This document shows positions 1 to 11,650 of a DNA stretch of 64,000 nucleotides, in pieces. The DNA is from Caldimonas brevitalea. Its GTDB lineage: Bacteria > Pseudomonadota > Gammaproteobacteria > Burkholderiales > Burkholderiaceae_C. Location: assembly GCF_001017435.1 (NCBI RefSeq), contig NZ_CP011371.1, forward strand, positions 5,890,001-5,954,000. Direction: 5' to 3'. The position numbers and the translations under genes are program-made. The number at the start of each line of letters is the position of its first letter. Positions within the stretch are counted from its first letter, which is position 1. A model generated the notes under the pieces. That model searched no databases and was not told the origin of the DNA. It was given only the letters and a program-made list of their open reading frames with translations.

Positions 1-384
1 CCGCTGCTCCCAGGTCCAGCCGTCGAGCGCCTCGATGCGGGTCTGCAGCGCGTCGAGATCTTCGCCGGGCGCGTGCGCCTCGTAGCGTTGGCGCAGCTCG
101 CGCACTTCGGCCAAGCCCAGGCTGACCGCGTCGAACACCTGTGCGTCGGCGTTGAACTGCGGCTCCTGCGGCACGTAAGCGATGCGCAGGCCCTGCTGCA
201 ACTGCAGCAGGCCGTCGTCCGCCTTTTCGAGCCCGGCCAGGATCTTCAGCAGCGAGGACTTGCCGGTGCCGTTGCGGCCGATCAGGCCGACCCGCTCGCC
301 GGCCTCGAGCGCGAACATCGTGTCGTCGAGCAGGGGCACATGGCCGTAGGCGAGTTTGGCGTTGGTGAGGGTGATCAGGGCCAT
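1..384 (-). CDS. uup: ABC-F family ATPase Uup, N-terminal part (truncated by window edge)
   Basis: The first 128 residues of an ABC-F ATPase, running off the left edge. These are soluble twin-ATPase proteins that act on ribosomes or branched DNA; they are not membrane transporters. The start MALITLTNAKLAYG is typical of Uup, and the first Walker A, GRNGTGKS, sits at residues 36-43. Residues after about 85 begin the helical insert of the first ATPase domain (RELRQRYEAHAPGEDLDALQ), ending at DGWTWEQR, a Uup-like motif. The ATG at 384 follows a purine-rich stretch (CCTGTCCCACC on the minus strand gives only a weak ribosome site). About 140 bp separate it from gshB on the same strand, so it may be independently transcribed. 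Calling it Uup and not EttA or YheS rests on the N-terminal sequence and is likely but not certain without the C-terminus. Confidence 0.85.
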   Translation of the reverse strand, partial: MALITLTNAKLAYGHVPLLDDTMFALEAGERVGLIGRNGTGKSSLLKILAGLEKADDGLLQLQQGLRIAYVPQEPQFNADAQVFDAVSLGLAEVRELRQRYEAHAPGEDLDALQTRIEALDGWTWEQR

Positions 385-527
385 GGTGGGACAGGTGGGC
401 AGACAGACAGCAAACAGCAGCGCGGCCGGCGGCCGCGCGAGGGTCGAATTATCGGGTGGCGCCCGCCCCGCCGAAGTACCGCGGGCCGCGGCGGGGGTAT
501 CGGCCGCGCGCAGGGGGCCGGGCGCGG

Positions 528-1484
528 CTAGCGCCCGCGTTGCAGCACCCGCTCGAGTGCGTCGACGAAGGTGCGGGCGACGTCGAAACCCGTTTGCTGC
601 TGGATCTCCTGGAAACAGGTCGGGCTGGTCACGTTCACCTCGGTGACACGGTCGCCGATGATGTCGAGCCCGATCAGGAGCAGCCCGCGCGGCGCCAGCA
701 AGCGGCCCACGGCGCGGGCCGTTTCGCGGTCGGCATCGTTGAGCGGTTGCGCCACGCCTTTGCCGCCGGCCGCCAGGTTGCCGCGCACCTCGCTGCCCTG
801 CGGGATGCGGGCCAGCACGTGCGGCACCGGCTCACCGTCGATGATCAGCACCCGCTTGTCGCCCTGCGTGATCTCGGGGATGAAACGCTGCACCATCAGC
901 GTGCGGGTGCCATGCTGGTTGAGCGTCTCGACGATGCTGCCCAGGTTCAGCCCGTCGGCACCGACGCGGAAGATGCCCATGCCGCCCATGCCGTCCAGCG
1001 GCTTCAGGATGATGTCGCGGTGTTCGGCGTGGAACTGCCGCACTTCGTCGGCACTGCGGGTGACGAGCGTCGGCGTGACGAACTGTGGAAACTCCATCAC
1101 GGCCAGCTTTTCGGGATGGTCGCGCAGCGACCGCGGGCTGTTGACGACCCGCGCGCCTTCACGCTCGGCTTGCTCGAGCAAATGCGTGGCGTAGAAATAT
1201 TCGCTGTCGAACGGCGGGTCCTTGCGCATCAGCACACCGTCGGTCTCGGCCAGCACCAGGGGCGCGGCGTCGCCTTCGGGGCGCCACCAGGCGTCCGGCT
1301 CGCCGGTCAGCGTGATGGCCTGGGCCAGCGCGGTGACGCGTCCGCCGCTGCGCCACGACACGTGGCAGGGCTGGCACACCGACAGCCGGTGGCCGCGGGC
1401 CGCGGCCTCGCGCATCATCGCGAAGGTGGTGTCCTTGTAGATCTTGAAGTGCTCGAGCGGATCGGCAATGAAAAGGAGGTTCAT
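528..1484 (-). CDS. gshB: Glutathione synthetase
   Basis: ATP-dependent ligase that joins gamma-glutamylcysteine to glycine, the second step of glutathione synthesis in the cytosol. The protein is 318 residues, the normal length for bacterial GshB. Visible hallmarks are the N-terminal MNLLFIADPLEHFKIYKD, the substrate segment MRKDPPFD (86-93), the ATP-grasp glycine loop DGMGGMG (164-170) and the C-terminal NVTSPT metal/ATP segment. The ATG at 1484 was chosen because the family starts there; a longer in-frame extension exists upstream inside benE but shows no conservation. The start overlaps the benE stop by one base (TGATG), so translation is probably coupled. gshA, the first enzyme of the pathway, lies three genes upstream on the same strand, so both pathway genes sit in one cluster. 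Confidence 0.97.
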   Translation of the reverse strand: MNLLFIADPLEHFKIYKDTTFAMMREAAARGHRLSVCQPCHVSWRSGGRVTALAQAITLTGEPDAWWRPEGDAAPLVLAETDGVLMRKDPPFDSEYFYATHLLEQAEREGARVVNSPRSLRDHPEKLAVMEFPQFVTPTLVTRSADEVRQFHAEHRDIILKPLDGMGGMGIFRVGADGLNLGSIVETLNQHGTRTLMVQRFIPEITQGDKRVLIIDGEPVPHVLARIPQGSEVRGNLAAGGKGVAQPLNDADRETARAVGRLLAPRGLLLIGLDIIGDRVTEVNVTSPTCFQEIQQQTGFDVARTFVDALERVLQRGR

Positions 1485-2674
1485 CAGGGCTTTACCGTGA
1501 CATCGGGTTGTGCGGGGCGGGTACGGTAGTGTTGCACCACCAGCGCGATCGCGCCGGCGACCACGCCCCAGAAGGCCGAGCCGACACCCCACAGGGTGAC
1601 GCCGGACAGCGTGACCAAAAAGGTGATCAGCGCGCTTTCGCGGTGCCGATCGTCCTTCACCGCCGCGGCCAGTCCGGCGGCGATGGTGCCGAGCAAGGCG
1701 AAGCCGGCCACCGCGACGACCAACTCGCGCGGAAAGGCCGCGAGCAAGCCCACCACGGCACCGCCGGCCACCGCCACCAACAGATAGAACACCCCGGCCA
1801 TGACCGCGGCGGTGTAGCGCCGGGCGGGATCTTCATGGGCTTCGCGCCCCAGGCAGATGGCCGCGGTGATGGCCGCCAGGTTGACGGCGTAGGCACCGAA
1901 CGGCGCGAGCAGCAGCGTGGTCAGGCCGGTGGTGGCGACCAGCGGCGAGACCGGTGTGTCGTAGCCGGCGGCGCGGATGGCGGCCACGCCCGGCAGGTTC
2001 TGCGACGCCATCGTCACGACAAACAGCGGCAGCGCCACACCGATGGCGGCGTTCACCGAAAACTGGGGTGTCGTCCAGACCGGCACGGCCAGCGTCCACT
2101 GCAGCTGCGATCCCTGCAGCAGGCCCAGCACGGCCGCCGTCGCGATGCCCGCCGCCAGCACGGCGGGCACGGCATAACGCGGCCAGGCGCGCCGGCCGAG
2201 CAGGTAAACGCCGAACATCACCGTCACCAGCAGCGGCTGGCTCTTGAGCGCGACGAAGGCCTCCATGCCGAAACGCGCGAGCACGCCGGCCAGCAGGCCC
2301 GACGCGAGCGGCAAGGGGATGCGGTTCATGACACGGGCGAACCAGCCGGTCAGCCCGCACAGCGTGATCAACCCGGCGCTCAGCATGAACGCCCCCACGG
2401 CTTCGGGCATCGACACGCCGGCGGTGGCCAGCACGGCGGCGCCGGGGGTCGACCACGCGACCAGCACCGGCTGCCGAAAGTACAGCGACAAGCCGATGCA
2501 CGGGAGACCCATGCCGAGGCCCAGCGCCCAGATCCACGAGGTGGTCTGCGCCGGTGTGGCACCCAGCGCCTCGGCGGCCTGGAACACCAGCGCAACCGAA
2601 CTGGTGAAGCCGACCAGCACGGCCACGAACCCGGCCACAACGGCAGACAGCGACAGGTCACGCAAAAAACGCAT
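1484..2674 (-). CDS. benE: BenE-family benzoate/proton symporter-like membrane protein
   Basis: A 396-residue integral membrane protein of the BenE family (benzoate:H+ symporter), with about ten to twelve hydrophobic segments and the family signature near the start (LSLSAVVAGFVAVLVGFTSSVAL). The cargo here is not proven: many BenE homologues sit away from aromatic-degradation genes, as this one does. The ATG at 2674 (MRFLRDLSLS) is preferred because it matches the usual family start; an in-frame GTG at 2707 would add eleven residues. It is translationally coupled to gshB, which starts within its stop codon, and follows kup by about 80 bp, so the four genes gshA-kup-benE-gshB may form one transcript. 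The association with glutathione genes might be only positional. Confidence 0.85.
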   Translation of the reverse strand: MRFLRDLSLSAVVAGFVAVLVGFTSSVALVFQAAEALGATPAQTTSWIWALGLGMGLPCIGLSLYFRQPVLVAWSTPGAAVLATAGVSMPEAVGAFMLSAGLITLCGLTGWFARVMNRIPLPLASGLLAGVLARFGMEAFVALKSQPLLVTVMFGVYLLGRRAWPRYAVPAVLAAGIATAAVLGLLQGSQLQWTLAVPVWTTPQFSVNAAIGVALPLFVVTMASQNLPGVAAIRAAGYDTPVSPLVATTGLTTLLLAPFGAYAVNLAAITAAICLGREAHEDPARRYTAAVMAGVFYLLVAVAGGAVVGLLAAFPRELVVAVAGFALLGTIAAGLAAAVKDDRHRESALITFLVTLSGVTLWGVGSAFWGVVAGAIALVVQHYRTRPAQPDVTVKP

Positions 2675-2752
2675 CGTCGGCACCAGCAGCAGATTCACCC
2701 GCCTCACACGCTCGCCACCCCGCGGCGGCCGGCGGCGCCCGACCGGCCGGGT

Positions 2753-4654
2753 TCAGATTTCGATTTTCGAGCCGAGTTCGACGACGCGGTTGGCCGGCAG
2801 GTTGAGGAAATCGGCCGCCGCCGACGCATTGCGGTGCATGCTGGCGAACAGCTTTTCGCGCCAGGTGGCCATGCCTTTGGCAATCGACGGGCTGACGATC
2901 TCGCGCGACAGGAAGTAGGACGTCTCCATGTCATTGAGCTGCACGCGGTGGATGCGCAGCAGCTCGAGCGCATCGGGCACGTCCGGGTCGTTCTTGAAAC
3001 CGAAGTGCAGCACCACCTGCCAGCAGTCGTGGCCCAGCGGCTCGACCTCGACACGCCGGTCGAAGCCGATCCAGGGCACCTCGTGGTGGCGCACCGTGAC
3101 GAACAGATTGGTGTCGTGCAGCACCTTGTTGTGCTTCAGGTTGTGGAGCAGCGCGTTGGGCGTCACGCCCTTTTCGGCGTTGAGGAACACCGCCGTGCCG
3201 GGCACCCGCGTCGGCGGGCTCAGGAACACCGAGTCGAGAAACGCCTTCAGCTCGATCGACTCCTCGCGCAGGCGCTCGCCGAGCAGGTGGCGACCTTGCT
3301 TCCAGGTCATCATCAGCGTGAACATCACGGCGCCGATCAGGAGCGGGAACCAGCCGCCGTCGAACAACTTCATCGCATTGGCGGCGAAGAACAGCGCGTC
3401 GACGATGAAGAAGAAGCCCGTGGCGGCCACACACAAGGCCCAGGGGTAGTGCCAGGCGTAGCGGATCACGAAAAAGGTCATCACGGTGGTGATCAGCATG
3501 TCGACCGTCACGGCGATGCCGTAAGCGGACGCGAGCGCGCTGCTGGAGCCGAAGACGGTCACCGCGATCACGATACAACCGTACAGCGTCCAGTTGATGA
3601 ACGGTAAATAGATCTGGCCCGCCTCCCGCACCGAGGTGTGGCACACGCGCAGCCGCGGCAGATAGCCGAGCTGGATGACCTGCTTGGTGACCGAGAACGC
3701 CGCCGAGATCAGCGCCTGCGAGGCGATCACCGAGGCGCAGGTGGCCAGCACGATCAGCGGGTACAGCCCCCACTCGGGGGCCATTTCGTAGAACGGATTG
3801 TTGACGTTCTCGGGGTGGGCCAGCAGCATCGCGCCCTGGCCGAAATAGTTGATCACCAGCGACGGCATCACGAGGCCGAACCAGGCCAACCGGATCGGCC
3901 GCTTGCCGAAGTGGCCCATGTCGGCGTAGAGCGCCTCGGCGCCGGTCACGCACAGCACGATGGCGCCGAGCGAGACGAAGGCGACATGGGGCTGCCCGAC
4001 GATGAAGCGCAGCGCGTAGAACGGGTTGAGCGCGGCCAGCACCGACGGATTGCCGGCGACGTGCACCAAACCCAGCAGCGCCAGCACCAAAAACCAGACC
4101 ACCGTGATCGGCCCGAACAGCTTGCCGACACTCGCCGTGCCGTGCTTCTGCATCGCGAACAGCGCCGTCAGCACCAGCAAGGTCACCGGGACGACATAGC
4201 GCGTCAGCCCGGGCGCCGCCACGCCCAGGCCTTCGACCGCCGACAGCACCGTGATGGCCGGCGTGATGACACCGTCGCCGAAAAACACCGCGGTGCCGAA
4301 GATGCCGAGGATCAGCAGGTAGCGCCGCAGCACCGGGCGGTCCTTCACGGCCACCGAGGCCAGCGCCAGCATGGCCACCAGCCCGCCCTCGCCGTTGTTG
4401 TGCGCGCGCAGGATCAGACTGACGTACTTCAGCGAAACGATGATCGTCAGCGTCCAGAACATCAACGACAGGATGCCGAGGATGTTCTCCGCCGACACCG
4501 GCATGTGGCCGTGTGCGAAAACTTCCTTGAGGGCGTACAGCGGGCTGGTGCCGATGTCGCCGTAGACGACACCGACGGCGCCGAGCGTGAGGGTCGCGAG
4601 TTGCGAGCCCTGGGCGCGGGCAACGGGACTGGATTGCACAGGCAGCTGCGTCAT
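2753..4654 (-). CDS. kup: Low-affinity potassium uptake protein Kup
   Basis: A 633-residue K+/H+ symporter of the KUP/HAK/KT family, in the inner membrane. The diagnostic [15 protein letters not shown] lies in the first transmembrane helix, followed by about twelve hydrophobic helices and a soluble C-terminal domain of about 150 residues ([25 protein letters not shown]), as in E. coli Kup. The ATG at 4654 (MTQLPVQSS) was chosen; a longer frame reaches 4696 but adds a non-conserved stretch. The last residues, [11 protein letters not shown], are typical of proteobacterial Kup. It lies about 85 bp downstream of gshA on the same strand, as part of the glutathione/transporter cluster. Confidence 0.95.
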   Translation of the reverse strand: MTQLPVQSSPVARAQGSQLATLTLGAVGVVYGDIGTSPLYALKEVFAHGHMPVSAENILGILSLMFWTLTIIVSLKYVSLILRAHNNGEGGLVAMLALASVAVKDRPVLRRYLLILGIFGTAVFFGDGVITPAITVLSAVEGLGVAAPGLTRYVVPVTLLVLTALFAMQKHGTASVGKLFGPITVVWFLVLALLGLVHVAGNPSVLAALNPFYALRFIVGQPHVAFVSLGAIVLCVTGAEALYADMGHFGKRPIRLAWFGLVMPSLVINYFGQGAMLLAHPENVNNPFYEMAPEWGLYPLIVLATCASVIASQALISAAFSVTKQVIQLGYLPRLRVCHTSVREAGQIYLPFINWTLYGCIVIAVTVFGSSSALASAYGIAVTVDMLITTVMTFFVIRYAWHYPWALCVAATGFFFIVDALFFAANAMKLFDGGWFPLLIGAVMFTLMMTWKQGRHLLGERLREESIELKAFLDSVFLSPPTRVPGTAVFLNAEKGVTPNALLHNLKHNKVLHDTNLFVTVRHHEVPWIGFDRRVEVEPLGHDCWQVVLHFGFKNDPDVPDALELLRIHRVQLNDMETSYFLSREIVSPSIAKGMATWREKLFASMHRNASAAADFLNLPANRVVELGSKIEI

Positions 4655-4739
4655 GCGGTAGATGGAGTCATTGTGCTCCCGCGGCGGCGCCGGCACCGCG
4701 CGGTTTGTTGCAGTGCAGCAACGCGGGTGCCCGGCGGTG

Positions 4740-6035
4740 TCAATCGTAGGTTTCGGCGTCCGGATCGGTCGCTTCCAGCTCGTAGCTGGCCGCGAGCATC
4801 GCCAGACGGGCGATCACACCATACATATAGAAGCGGTTGGGCGCGCTGGCCCCGGGCCGCATGCCGGCCTTCGGCAGCTGGTTGGACTCGGCGAACGCCA
4901 GCGGCACGAAGCTGGCGCCGGGGGCGTTCAGGTTCTCGTCGATGCCGCGTTCGGCGTGTACCCGGTAGAACCCGCCGACCACATACCGGTCGATCATGTA
5001 GACCACCGGCTCGGCCACCGCCTCGTTGATACGCTCGTAGGTCGGCACGCCTTCCTGGATGATGACCTCGGTGACCTCCTGGCCGTCCTTGATCACCGAC
5101 ATCTTGTTGCGCGTCTTGCGGTTCAGCTCGGCCAGGTCCTTGGCGTCGCGCACCGTCATGATGCCCATGCCGTAGGTACCGGCGTCGGCCTTGACGATCA
5201 CGAACGGCTTTTCCTGGATGCCGTATTCCTTGTACTTGCGGCGGATCTTGTTGAGCAGCGCGTCGGCGTTGCTCTGCAGGCAATCGATGTTGGTGCCTTC
5301 GTGGAAGTTCACCTGGCCGCACTTGGCGAACATCGGGTTGATCAGCCAGTGGTCCATGCCCAACAGCTTGGCGAACTTCTTCGCCACTTCTTCATAGGCC
5401 TGGAAGTGGTTGGACTTGCGCCGCACCGCCCAGCCGGCGTGCAGCGGCGGCAGCAGATATTGCTCGTGCAGCCCGTCGAGCACCTCCGGCAAGCCTGCCG
5501 ACAGGTCGTTGTTGAGCAGGATGGTGCAGGGGTCGAAGTCCTTCAGCCCCAGGCGGCGCTTGGTGCGCACCAGCGGTTCGAGCGTCAAATGGCTGCCGTC
5601 CGGCAGCGTCAGCTCGGTCGGCTCCTTGATGCTCTCGTCCAGCGAGCCCAGGCGCACGTTCAGGCCGGCCTGGTGGAATACCTGCACCAGGCGCTGCACA
5701 TTGGTCAGGTAGAAGGTGTTGCGGGTGTGCCGCTCGGGGATCATCAGCAGGTTCTTGGCTTCGGGGCAGATCTTTTCGATCGCCGCCATCGCCGCCTGCA
5801 CGGCCAGCGGCAGCATTTCCTCGGTCAGGTTGTTGAAGCCGCCGGGAAACAAATTGGTGTCGACCGGCGCCAGCTTGAAGCCGGCGTTGCGCACGTCCAC
5901 CGAGGTGTAGAAAGGCGGCGTGTGCTCCATCCATTCGAGCCGGAACCAGCGCTCGATCGCGGGCATGGACTCCAGGATGCGTTGCTCGAGTTCGTTGATC
6001 GGGCCGGTGAGCGCGGTGATGAGATGGGGGACCAT
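4740..6035 (-). CDS. gshA: Glutamate-cysteine ligase (Acidithiobacillus/Burkholderia type)
   Basis: Catalyses ATP-dependent formation of gamma-glutamylcysteine, the first and rate-limiting step of glutathione synthesis. The 431-residue protein belongs to the short GshA class found in Acidithiobacillus and Burkholderiales, unrelated in length to enterobacterial GshA (about 518 residues). Recognisable stretches are [53 protein letters not shown] and [21 protein letters not shown]. The ATG at 6035 has GAGG eight bases upstream; a TTG two codons earlier is less likely. It heads the minus-strand run gshA-kup-benE-gshB. The C-terminal DPDAETYD end is typical. The about 300 bp upstream hold its presumed promoter and the amtB terminator. 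Confidence 0.95.
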   Translation of the reverse strand: MVPHLITALTGPINELEQRILESMPAIERWFRLEWMEHTPPFYTSVDVRNAGFKLAPVDTNLFPGGFNNLTEEMLPLAVQAAMAAIEKICPEAKNLLMIPERHTRNTFYLTNVQRLVQVFHQAGLNVRLGSLDESIKEPTELTLPDGSHLTLEPLVRTKRRLGLKDFDPCTILLNNDLSAGLPEVLDGLHEQYLLPPLHAGWAVRRKSNHFQAYEEVAKKFAKLLGMDHWLINPMFAKCGQVNFHEGTNIDCLQSNADALLNKIRRKYKEYGIQEKPFVIVKADAGTYGMGIMTVRDAKDLAELNRKTRNKMSVIKDGQEVTEVIIQEGVPTYERINEAVAEPVVYMIDRYVVGGFYRVHAERGIDENLNAPGASFVPLAFAESNQLPKAGMRPGASAPNRFYMYGVIARLAMLAASYELEATDPDAETYD

Positions 6036-6275
6036 GCGCAATGCCTCGTCGAAGGCTGTTCCAATGTGGCTGGGGCAGACGATTCTAGGTCAGGCACGTG
6101 AGGGCGAATCGCCGCCTCGCAAGGGCGCCTCGGGCGGCAGGCGGGCGGATGTCGCCCGCGGCCGCGCCCGGCGCGGCCCAGACAGGGCGCGAGTTTTTCC
6201 TATCGTCGCGATAGCCGGGCGCCGGCGCCCGGTCACCCCCGGTGGGCGCGGTCCCTTTTTCGCCCGCCAACAAGC

Positions 6276-6299
6276 AAAAAGGCCTCCTTGCGGAGGCCT
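6276..6299 (-). terminator. Rho-independent terminator of glnK-amtB
   Basis: On the minus strand an 8-bp perfect stem (AGGCCTCC / GGAGGCCT) with a four-base GCAA loop is followed by TTTTT. It lies about 35 bp beyond the amtB stop and should end the glnK-amtB transcript before gshA. Confidence 0.9.
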
Positions 6300-6335
6300 C
6301 CGGGCGGGTTCCCCTTGCGGGGAGCCGGCGGTGGT

Positions 6336-7757
6336 TCAGTTGTGATAGGCGGTCTCGCCGTGCGAGGTGATGTCGAGGCCCTCGCGCTCGGCTTCCTCGG
6401 GCACCCGCAGGCCGACCAGCAGGTCGACCACCTTGTAGGCGACCAGCGACACGACGGCGGACCACACGATGGTGATCAGCACGCCCTTGGCCTGCACGAA
6501 CAGCTGGTGGGCGATCGAGAACTCGGCGGCACCGGTGCCGCCCAGGCCCGGCGCGGTGAACACGCCGGTCAGCAGCGCGCCCAGGATACCGCCCAGACCG
6601 TGCACGCCGAACACGTCGAGTGCGTCGTCCGCACCGAGCATGCGCTTCAGGCCGTTGACACCCCACAGGCAGACGATGCCGGCGACCAGGCCGATCACGA
6701 TCGCGCCCATCGGGCCGACCGTGCCGCAGGCCGGCGTGATGGCGACCAGACCGGCCACGGCACCCGACGCGGCGCCGAGCATCGACGCCTTGCCCTTGGA
6801 CAGCGATTCACCGCCGATCCACGACAGCGTGGCGGCCGCGGTGGCGAGCAGCGTGTTGATCAGCGCCAGGGCGGCGCCGGCATTGGCTTCCAGGTTGGAG
6901 CCGGCATTGAAGCCGAACCAGCCCACCCACAGCAGCGAGGCGCCGACCATGGTCAGCGTCAGCGAGTGCGGCGGCATCGCTTCCTTGCCGTAGCCGATGC
7001 GCTTGCCCACCAGGTAGGCGCCCACCAGGCCGGCGACACCGGCGTTGATGTGCACCACCGTGCCACCGGCGAAGTCGATCGCGCCGTCCTTGAACAGCAG
7101 GCCCTCGGCGAACCAGACCATGTGGGCGATCGGCAGGTAGCTGAAGGTGAACCACAGCACCGAGAACAGCAGCACGGCCGAGAAGCGCACTCGCTCGGCG
7201 AAGGCGCCGACGATCAGGCCGCAGGTGATGGCCGCGAAGGTCGACTGGAAAGCGACGAAGACGTACTCGGGGATCTTCACGCCCGCCGTGAAGGTGTCCG
7301 CCAGCGAATCTTTGGTGATGCCGGCCAGGAACAGCTTGTCGAAGGTGCCGATGAACGAGCCGCCCCCACCGAACGCGAGCGTGTAACCGTAAACGGCCCA
7401 CAACACGACGATCAGCGCGAACACCACGAACACCTGCATCAGCACCGACAGCATGTTCTTGGCGCGCACCAGGCCACCGTAGAACAGGGCCAGGCCGGGG
7501 ATGGTCATCAGGATCACGAGCAGGGTCGACGTCAGCATCCAGGCGACGTCGCCCTTGTCGACGGTGGGCGCCGGGGACGCGGCGGCGGCCGCACCCTCCA
7601 CGGGCGCTGCGGCATCGGTCGCGGCGGCCGCGGCGGCCGGCGCGGCTTCAGTGATGGCGGTGGCGGCAGGTGCCGAGGCGGCGTCCTGCGCCCAGGCCAG
7701 GTCGCCGATGCCCAGGGCCGCAGCCGAGAGCGCCAGAATCGCGAGAAGTTTCTTCAT
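6336..7757 (-). CDS. amtB: Ammonium transporter AmtB with signal peptide
   Basis: A 473-residue ammonium channel of the Amt/Mep/Rh family, trimeric in the inner membrane. The start MKKLLAILALSAAAL opens a cleavable signal peptide ending near AWAQ. An Ala-rich linker (about residues 25-60) then precedes eleven membrane helices. Family landmarks are LALFYGGLVRAKNM, the FSYLPIAHMVW segment, the twin-His pore (VVHINAG and FGVHGLGG) and the C-terminal REGLDITSHGETAYHN tail, which contacts GlnK. The ATG at 7757 is preferred to a codon four residues upstream. It follows glnK by 19 bp and shares its sigma-54 promoter; the hairpin at 6276-6299 ends the operon. The Ala-rich linker is longer than in E. 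coli AmtB but usual for betaproteobacteria. Confidence 0.97.
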   Translation of the reverse strand: MKKLLAILALSAAALGIGDLAWAQDAASAPAATAITEAAPAAAAAATDAAAPVEGAAAAASPAPTVDKGDVAWMLTSTLLVILMTIPGLALFYGGLVRAKNMLSVLMQVFVVFALIVVLWAVYGYTLAFGGGGSFIGTFDKLFLAGITKDSLADTFTAGVKIPEYVFVAFQSTFAAITCGLIVGAFAERVRFSAVLLFSVLWFTFSYLPIAHMVWFAEGLLFKDGAIDFAGGTVVHINAGVAGLVGAYLVGKRIGYGKEAMPPHSLTLTMVGASLLWVGWFGFNAGSNLEANAGAALALINTLLATAAATLSWIGGESLSKGKASMLGAASGAVAGLVAITPACGTVGPMGAIVIGLVAGIVCLWGVNGLKRMLGADDALDVFGVHGLGGILGALLTGVFTAPGLGGTGAAEFSIAHQLFVQAKGVLITIVWSAVVSLVAYKVVDLLVGLRVPEEAEREGLDITSHGETAYHN

Positions 7758-7776
7758 TGGTAGTCTCACTGTCGCC

Positions 7777-10008
<2,232 letters not shown>

Positions 10009-10069
10009 GCGCCGCCCGAAAGTGCGCTGCGGGAGCCGGCCCGAGCCAGGTCAGCCGCTCCCGGTAACG

Positions 10070-10249
10070 CTATTCGTGACGCTTGCCGGCCGCCGCCTGC
10101 GGCGCATGCTTGCGCGGGCTCTGCGTGACTTTGGTGCCCTGGCCGCGCTGCGGATCGTTCTGTGACTCAACGGGCGGACCGGCGTTCTTTTCGTTGCTTC
10201 CGGACCCGGCGCTCGGGGTACGCGGGTGATTGTGCTGGGTATGGGCCAT
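10070..10249 (-). CDS. Small hydrophilic protein, 59 residues
   Basis: A very polar, Ser/Gly/Pro/Gln-rich protein starting MAHTQHNHPRTPSAGSGSN and ending PQAAAGKRHE. It has no membrane segment and no cysteine, so it looks intrinsically disordered. The ATG at 10249 is preceded by AAAGGA, a good ribosome site, which supports a real gene; the longer open frame to 10285 lacks one. It follows another 59-residue hydrophilic protein by 32 bp on the same strand, so the two are probably co-transcribed. Small basic hydrophilic proteins of this look are often made in stationary phase or under stress, but that is an analogy. I do not recognise the family. Confidence 0.6.
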   Translation of the reverse strand: MAHTQHNHPRTPSAGSGSNEKNAGPPVESQNDPQRGQGTKVTQSPRKHAPQAAAGKRHE

Positions 10250-10281
10250 GACTCGATTCCTTTCAGATCTCGATGGAACGA

Positions 10282-10461
10282 TCAACCGCCACGCTTGGCG
10301 GCCACAGGTGCGGGCGCCTTCTTGCCCTCACCACCTGACTTGCGGCCCGTCGCGGCCATTCCGTGCTCCGTGTCGCTGAGCTTCCTGGCATGACTGCTTT
10401 CGTCGTTGCGGGTGTGACCGCTGTTGGTGTTGCTCGCACGATGTTTCGTAGGACTGGACAT
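10282..10461 (-). CDS. Small basic hydrophilic protein, 59 residues
   Basis: A 59-residue protein, MSSPTKHRASNTNSGHTRN at its start and KAPAPVAAKRGG at its end, rich in Lys, Arg, Ser, Gly and His, without hydrophobic segments. The GRKSGGEGKK stretch around residues 39-48 recalls Lys/Gly-rich stress-protein repeats, but this is a weak resemblance. The ATG at 10461 has a strong ribosome site, AAGGAGAT, seven bases upstream, the main evidence that it is expressed. It lies just upstream of the second 59-residue gene (10070-10249). Its promoter should be in the about 300-bp region shared with the divergent DUF1080 gene. Function unknown. Confidence 0.6.
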   Translation of the reverse strand: MSSPTKHRASNTNSGHTRNDESSHARKLSDTEHGMAATGRKSGGEGKKAPAPVAAKRGG

Positions 10462-10769
10462 CTCGGATCTCCTTCATCACGTTGGCAGGACCAGCAGCAG
10501 TCCATGCCCATCCCTCATCGAGCAATGCACATTCCTCGATTCGGCTTTGTCGACGGCCGCCCGGCACCTCCGGGTGGCCAACGTCGACGACCGCCTGCAG
10601 CTCTCGATCCGCTGCGGCGGCAGGTGGTCTTGATCCACCGCGCCTCCCTGTTCGATCGCCAAGCATCACTTCGCCTTGGCATCCGTGCCTCAGCGGCTGC
10701 CCGAGCGATTCGAGGACGGGCGAGGAAGTGGTGAGCGGCTGCGGAACGCCACTTGCACGCACGTTGCGC
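10462..10769. other. Divergent intergenic region without a supported gene
   Basis: Separates the small-protein pair (minus) from the DUF1080 gene (plus). Open frames cross it on both strands but none has a ribosome site or recognisable product. The DUF1080 start could lie slightly upstream, at GTG 10728 or 10731. A TTCG pair near 10660 has 15 and not 16 intervening bases and was not taken as an Hrp box. Confidence 0.5.
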
Positions 10770-11417
10770 ATGCAAGGCAATGTTTTCACTGGCGGACCGC
10801 CACCGGGCCGTTTCGCCCAGAACCTCGACGAGGAGCCCCTACCGCCCACGCTGTGGCGAGCGTATCGAGGTGAGGGCTTTCCGCTCGACAGCTGGCAGGT
10901 GCACGACGACGACGTGATGCAGGCGATTTCCGGCGCACCGGCCGTCGATCTCGTCTCGGCCGAGCGCTACGCCGACTTCGTGCTCGATTTCGAATGGGCC
11001 CTGCCTGCGGGTGGCAACTCAGGCGTTTTGTACCGGGTGCACGAGTCCGCGTCGGCCGCCTGGCAAAGCGGACCCGAAATGCAATTGCTCGACGACACAC
11101 GGCACCCCGATGCTCGCGAGCCTGTCACCCGATGCGGGTCCGTCTATGGCATCGCACCGCCGGCCCCATTCCCACTCCCGCCCATCGGAGGTTTTGTCGC
11201 CTCACGCATCGTCGTACGGGGCTGGCACGTCGAACACTGGCTCGGCGGCCGCCTGGTGCTGAGCTGCGACCTGGACGAGGGCGGGCTCCGGGCCCGGATC
11301 GCGGACACCAAGTTCGCCGAGTTTCCGAACTTCGCTCGGGAACGCGAAGGCCACATCGTCCTTCAGCACCATGGCGCTGCGGTTCGTTTCAGACGGCTCC
11401 GCATCCGCAGGCTCTAG
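10770..11417 (+). CDS. DUF1080 (3-keto-disaccharide hydrolase-like) domain protein
   Basis: About 215 residues forming one DUF1080 domain, a concanavalin-like beta-sandwich found in secreted or periplasmic carbohydrate-active proteins; some members hydrolyse 3-keto-disaccharides. Family landmarks are YADFVLDFEWALPAGGNSGVLYRV, SGPEMQLLDDTRHPDA, a GSVYGI segment, VVRGWHVEHWLGG and the closing GHIVLQHHGAAVRFRRLRIR. No signal peptide is obvious from the ATG at 10770; in-frame GTG codons at 10728 and 10731 are alternatives, and the start is uncertain. Most DUF1080 proteins are exported, so a missing leader is odd. It stands alone on the plus strand, upstream of the Hrp-type cluster, with no evident link to it. 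Confidence 0.75.
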   Translation: MQGNVFTGGPPPGRFAQNLDEEPLPPTLWRAYRGEGFPLDSWQVHDDDVMQAISGAPAVDLVSAERYADFVLDFEWALPAGGNSGVLYRVHESASAAWQSGPEMQLLDDTRHPDAREPVTRCGSVYGIAPPAPFPLPPIGGFVASRIVVRGWHVEHWLGGRLVLSCDLDEGGLRARIADTKFAEFPNFAREREGHIVLQHHGAAVRFRRLRIRRL

Positions 11418-11475
11418 AGCGGACGCAGTGCCCAGCAGGGCAGCCCTGCCCTCGGCCCGCGCGCCGAGCAGGCTG

Positions 11476-11500
11476 TTCGCATTTGACGTCTCGAATTCGC
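11476..11500 (+). promoter_or_regulatory. Perfect PIP box (Hrp-type promoter element)
   Basis: TTCGC, exactly 15 bases, TTCGC: an exact match to the plant-inducible-promoter box bound by HrpX/HrpB-type AraC regulators (also readable as TTCG-N16-TTCG). A TTGAAT about 31 bases downstream is an imperfect form of the expected YANNNT -10. It faces the gene at 11651-12082. Confidence 0.75.
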
Positions 11501-11650
11501 ATGGCGGCCCGGCCCTGCGGCGGAGGGCGCGTTGAATCGATGGCTCTACCTCGCCGTATGGCCGGGCCCGACTGTGGTGCCGCGAATCTTCCCGCGTCCA
11601 CGACCGCCCCGCCCCTTGGGACCCCACCTTTCTCACCGGACAGCGTGAAC

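Noticed and set aside
1508..3607. 699-codon plus-strand frame
   Set aside because: Antisense to benE and kup; Gln/His/Arg-rich with no motif.
10660..10683. TTCG-N15-TTCG upstream of the DUF1080 gene as an Hrp box
   Set aside because: Spacing is one base short of the TTCG-N16-TTCG form, and no -10 fits.
10994..11650. Upstream extension of the 143-residue gene
   Set aside because: Overlaps the DUF1080 gene and lies upstream of the PIP-box transcription start.
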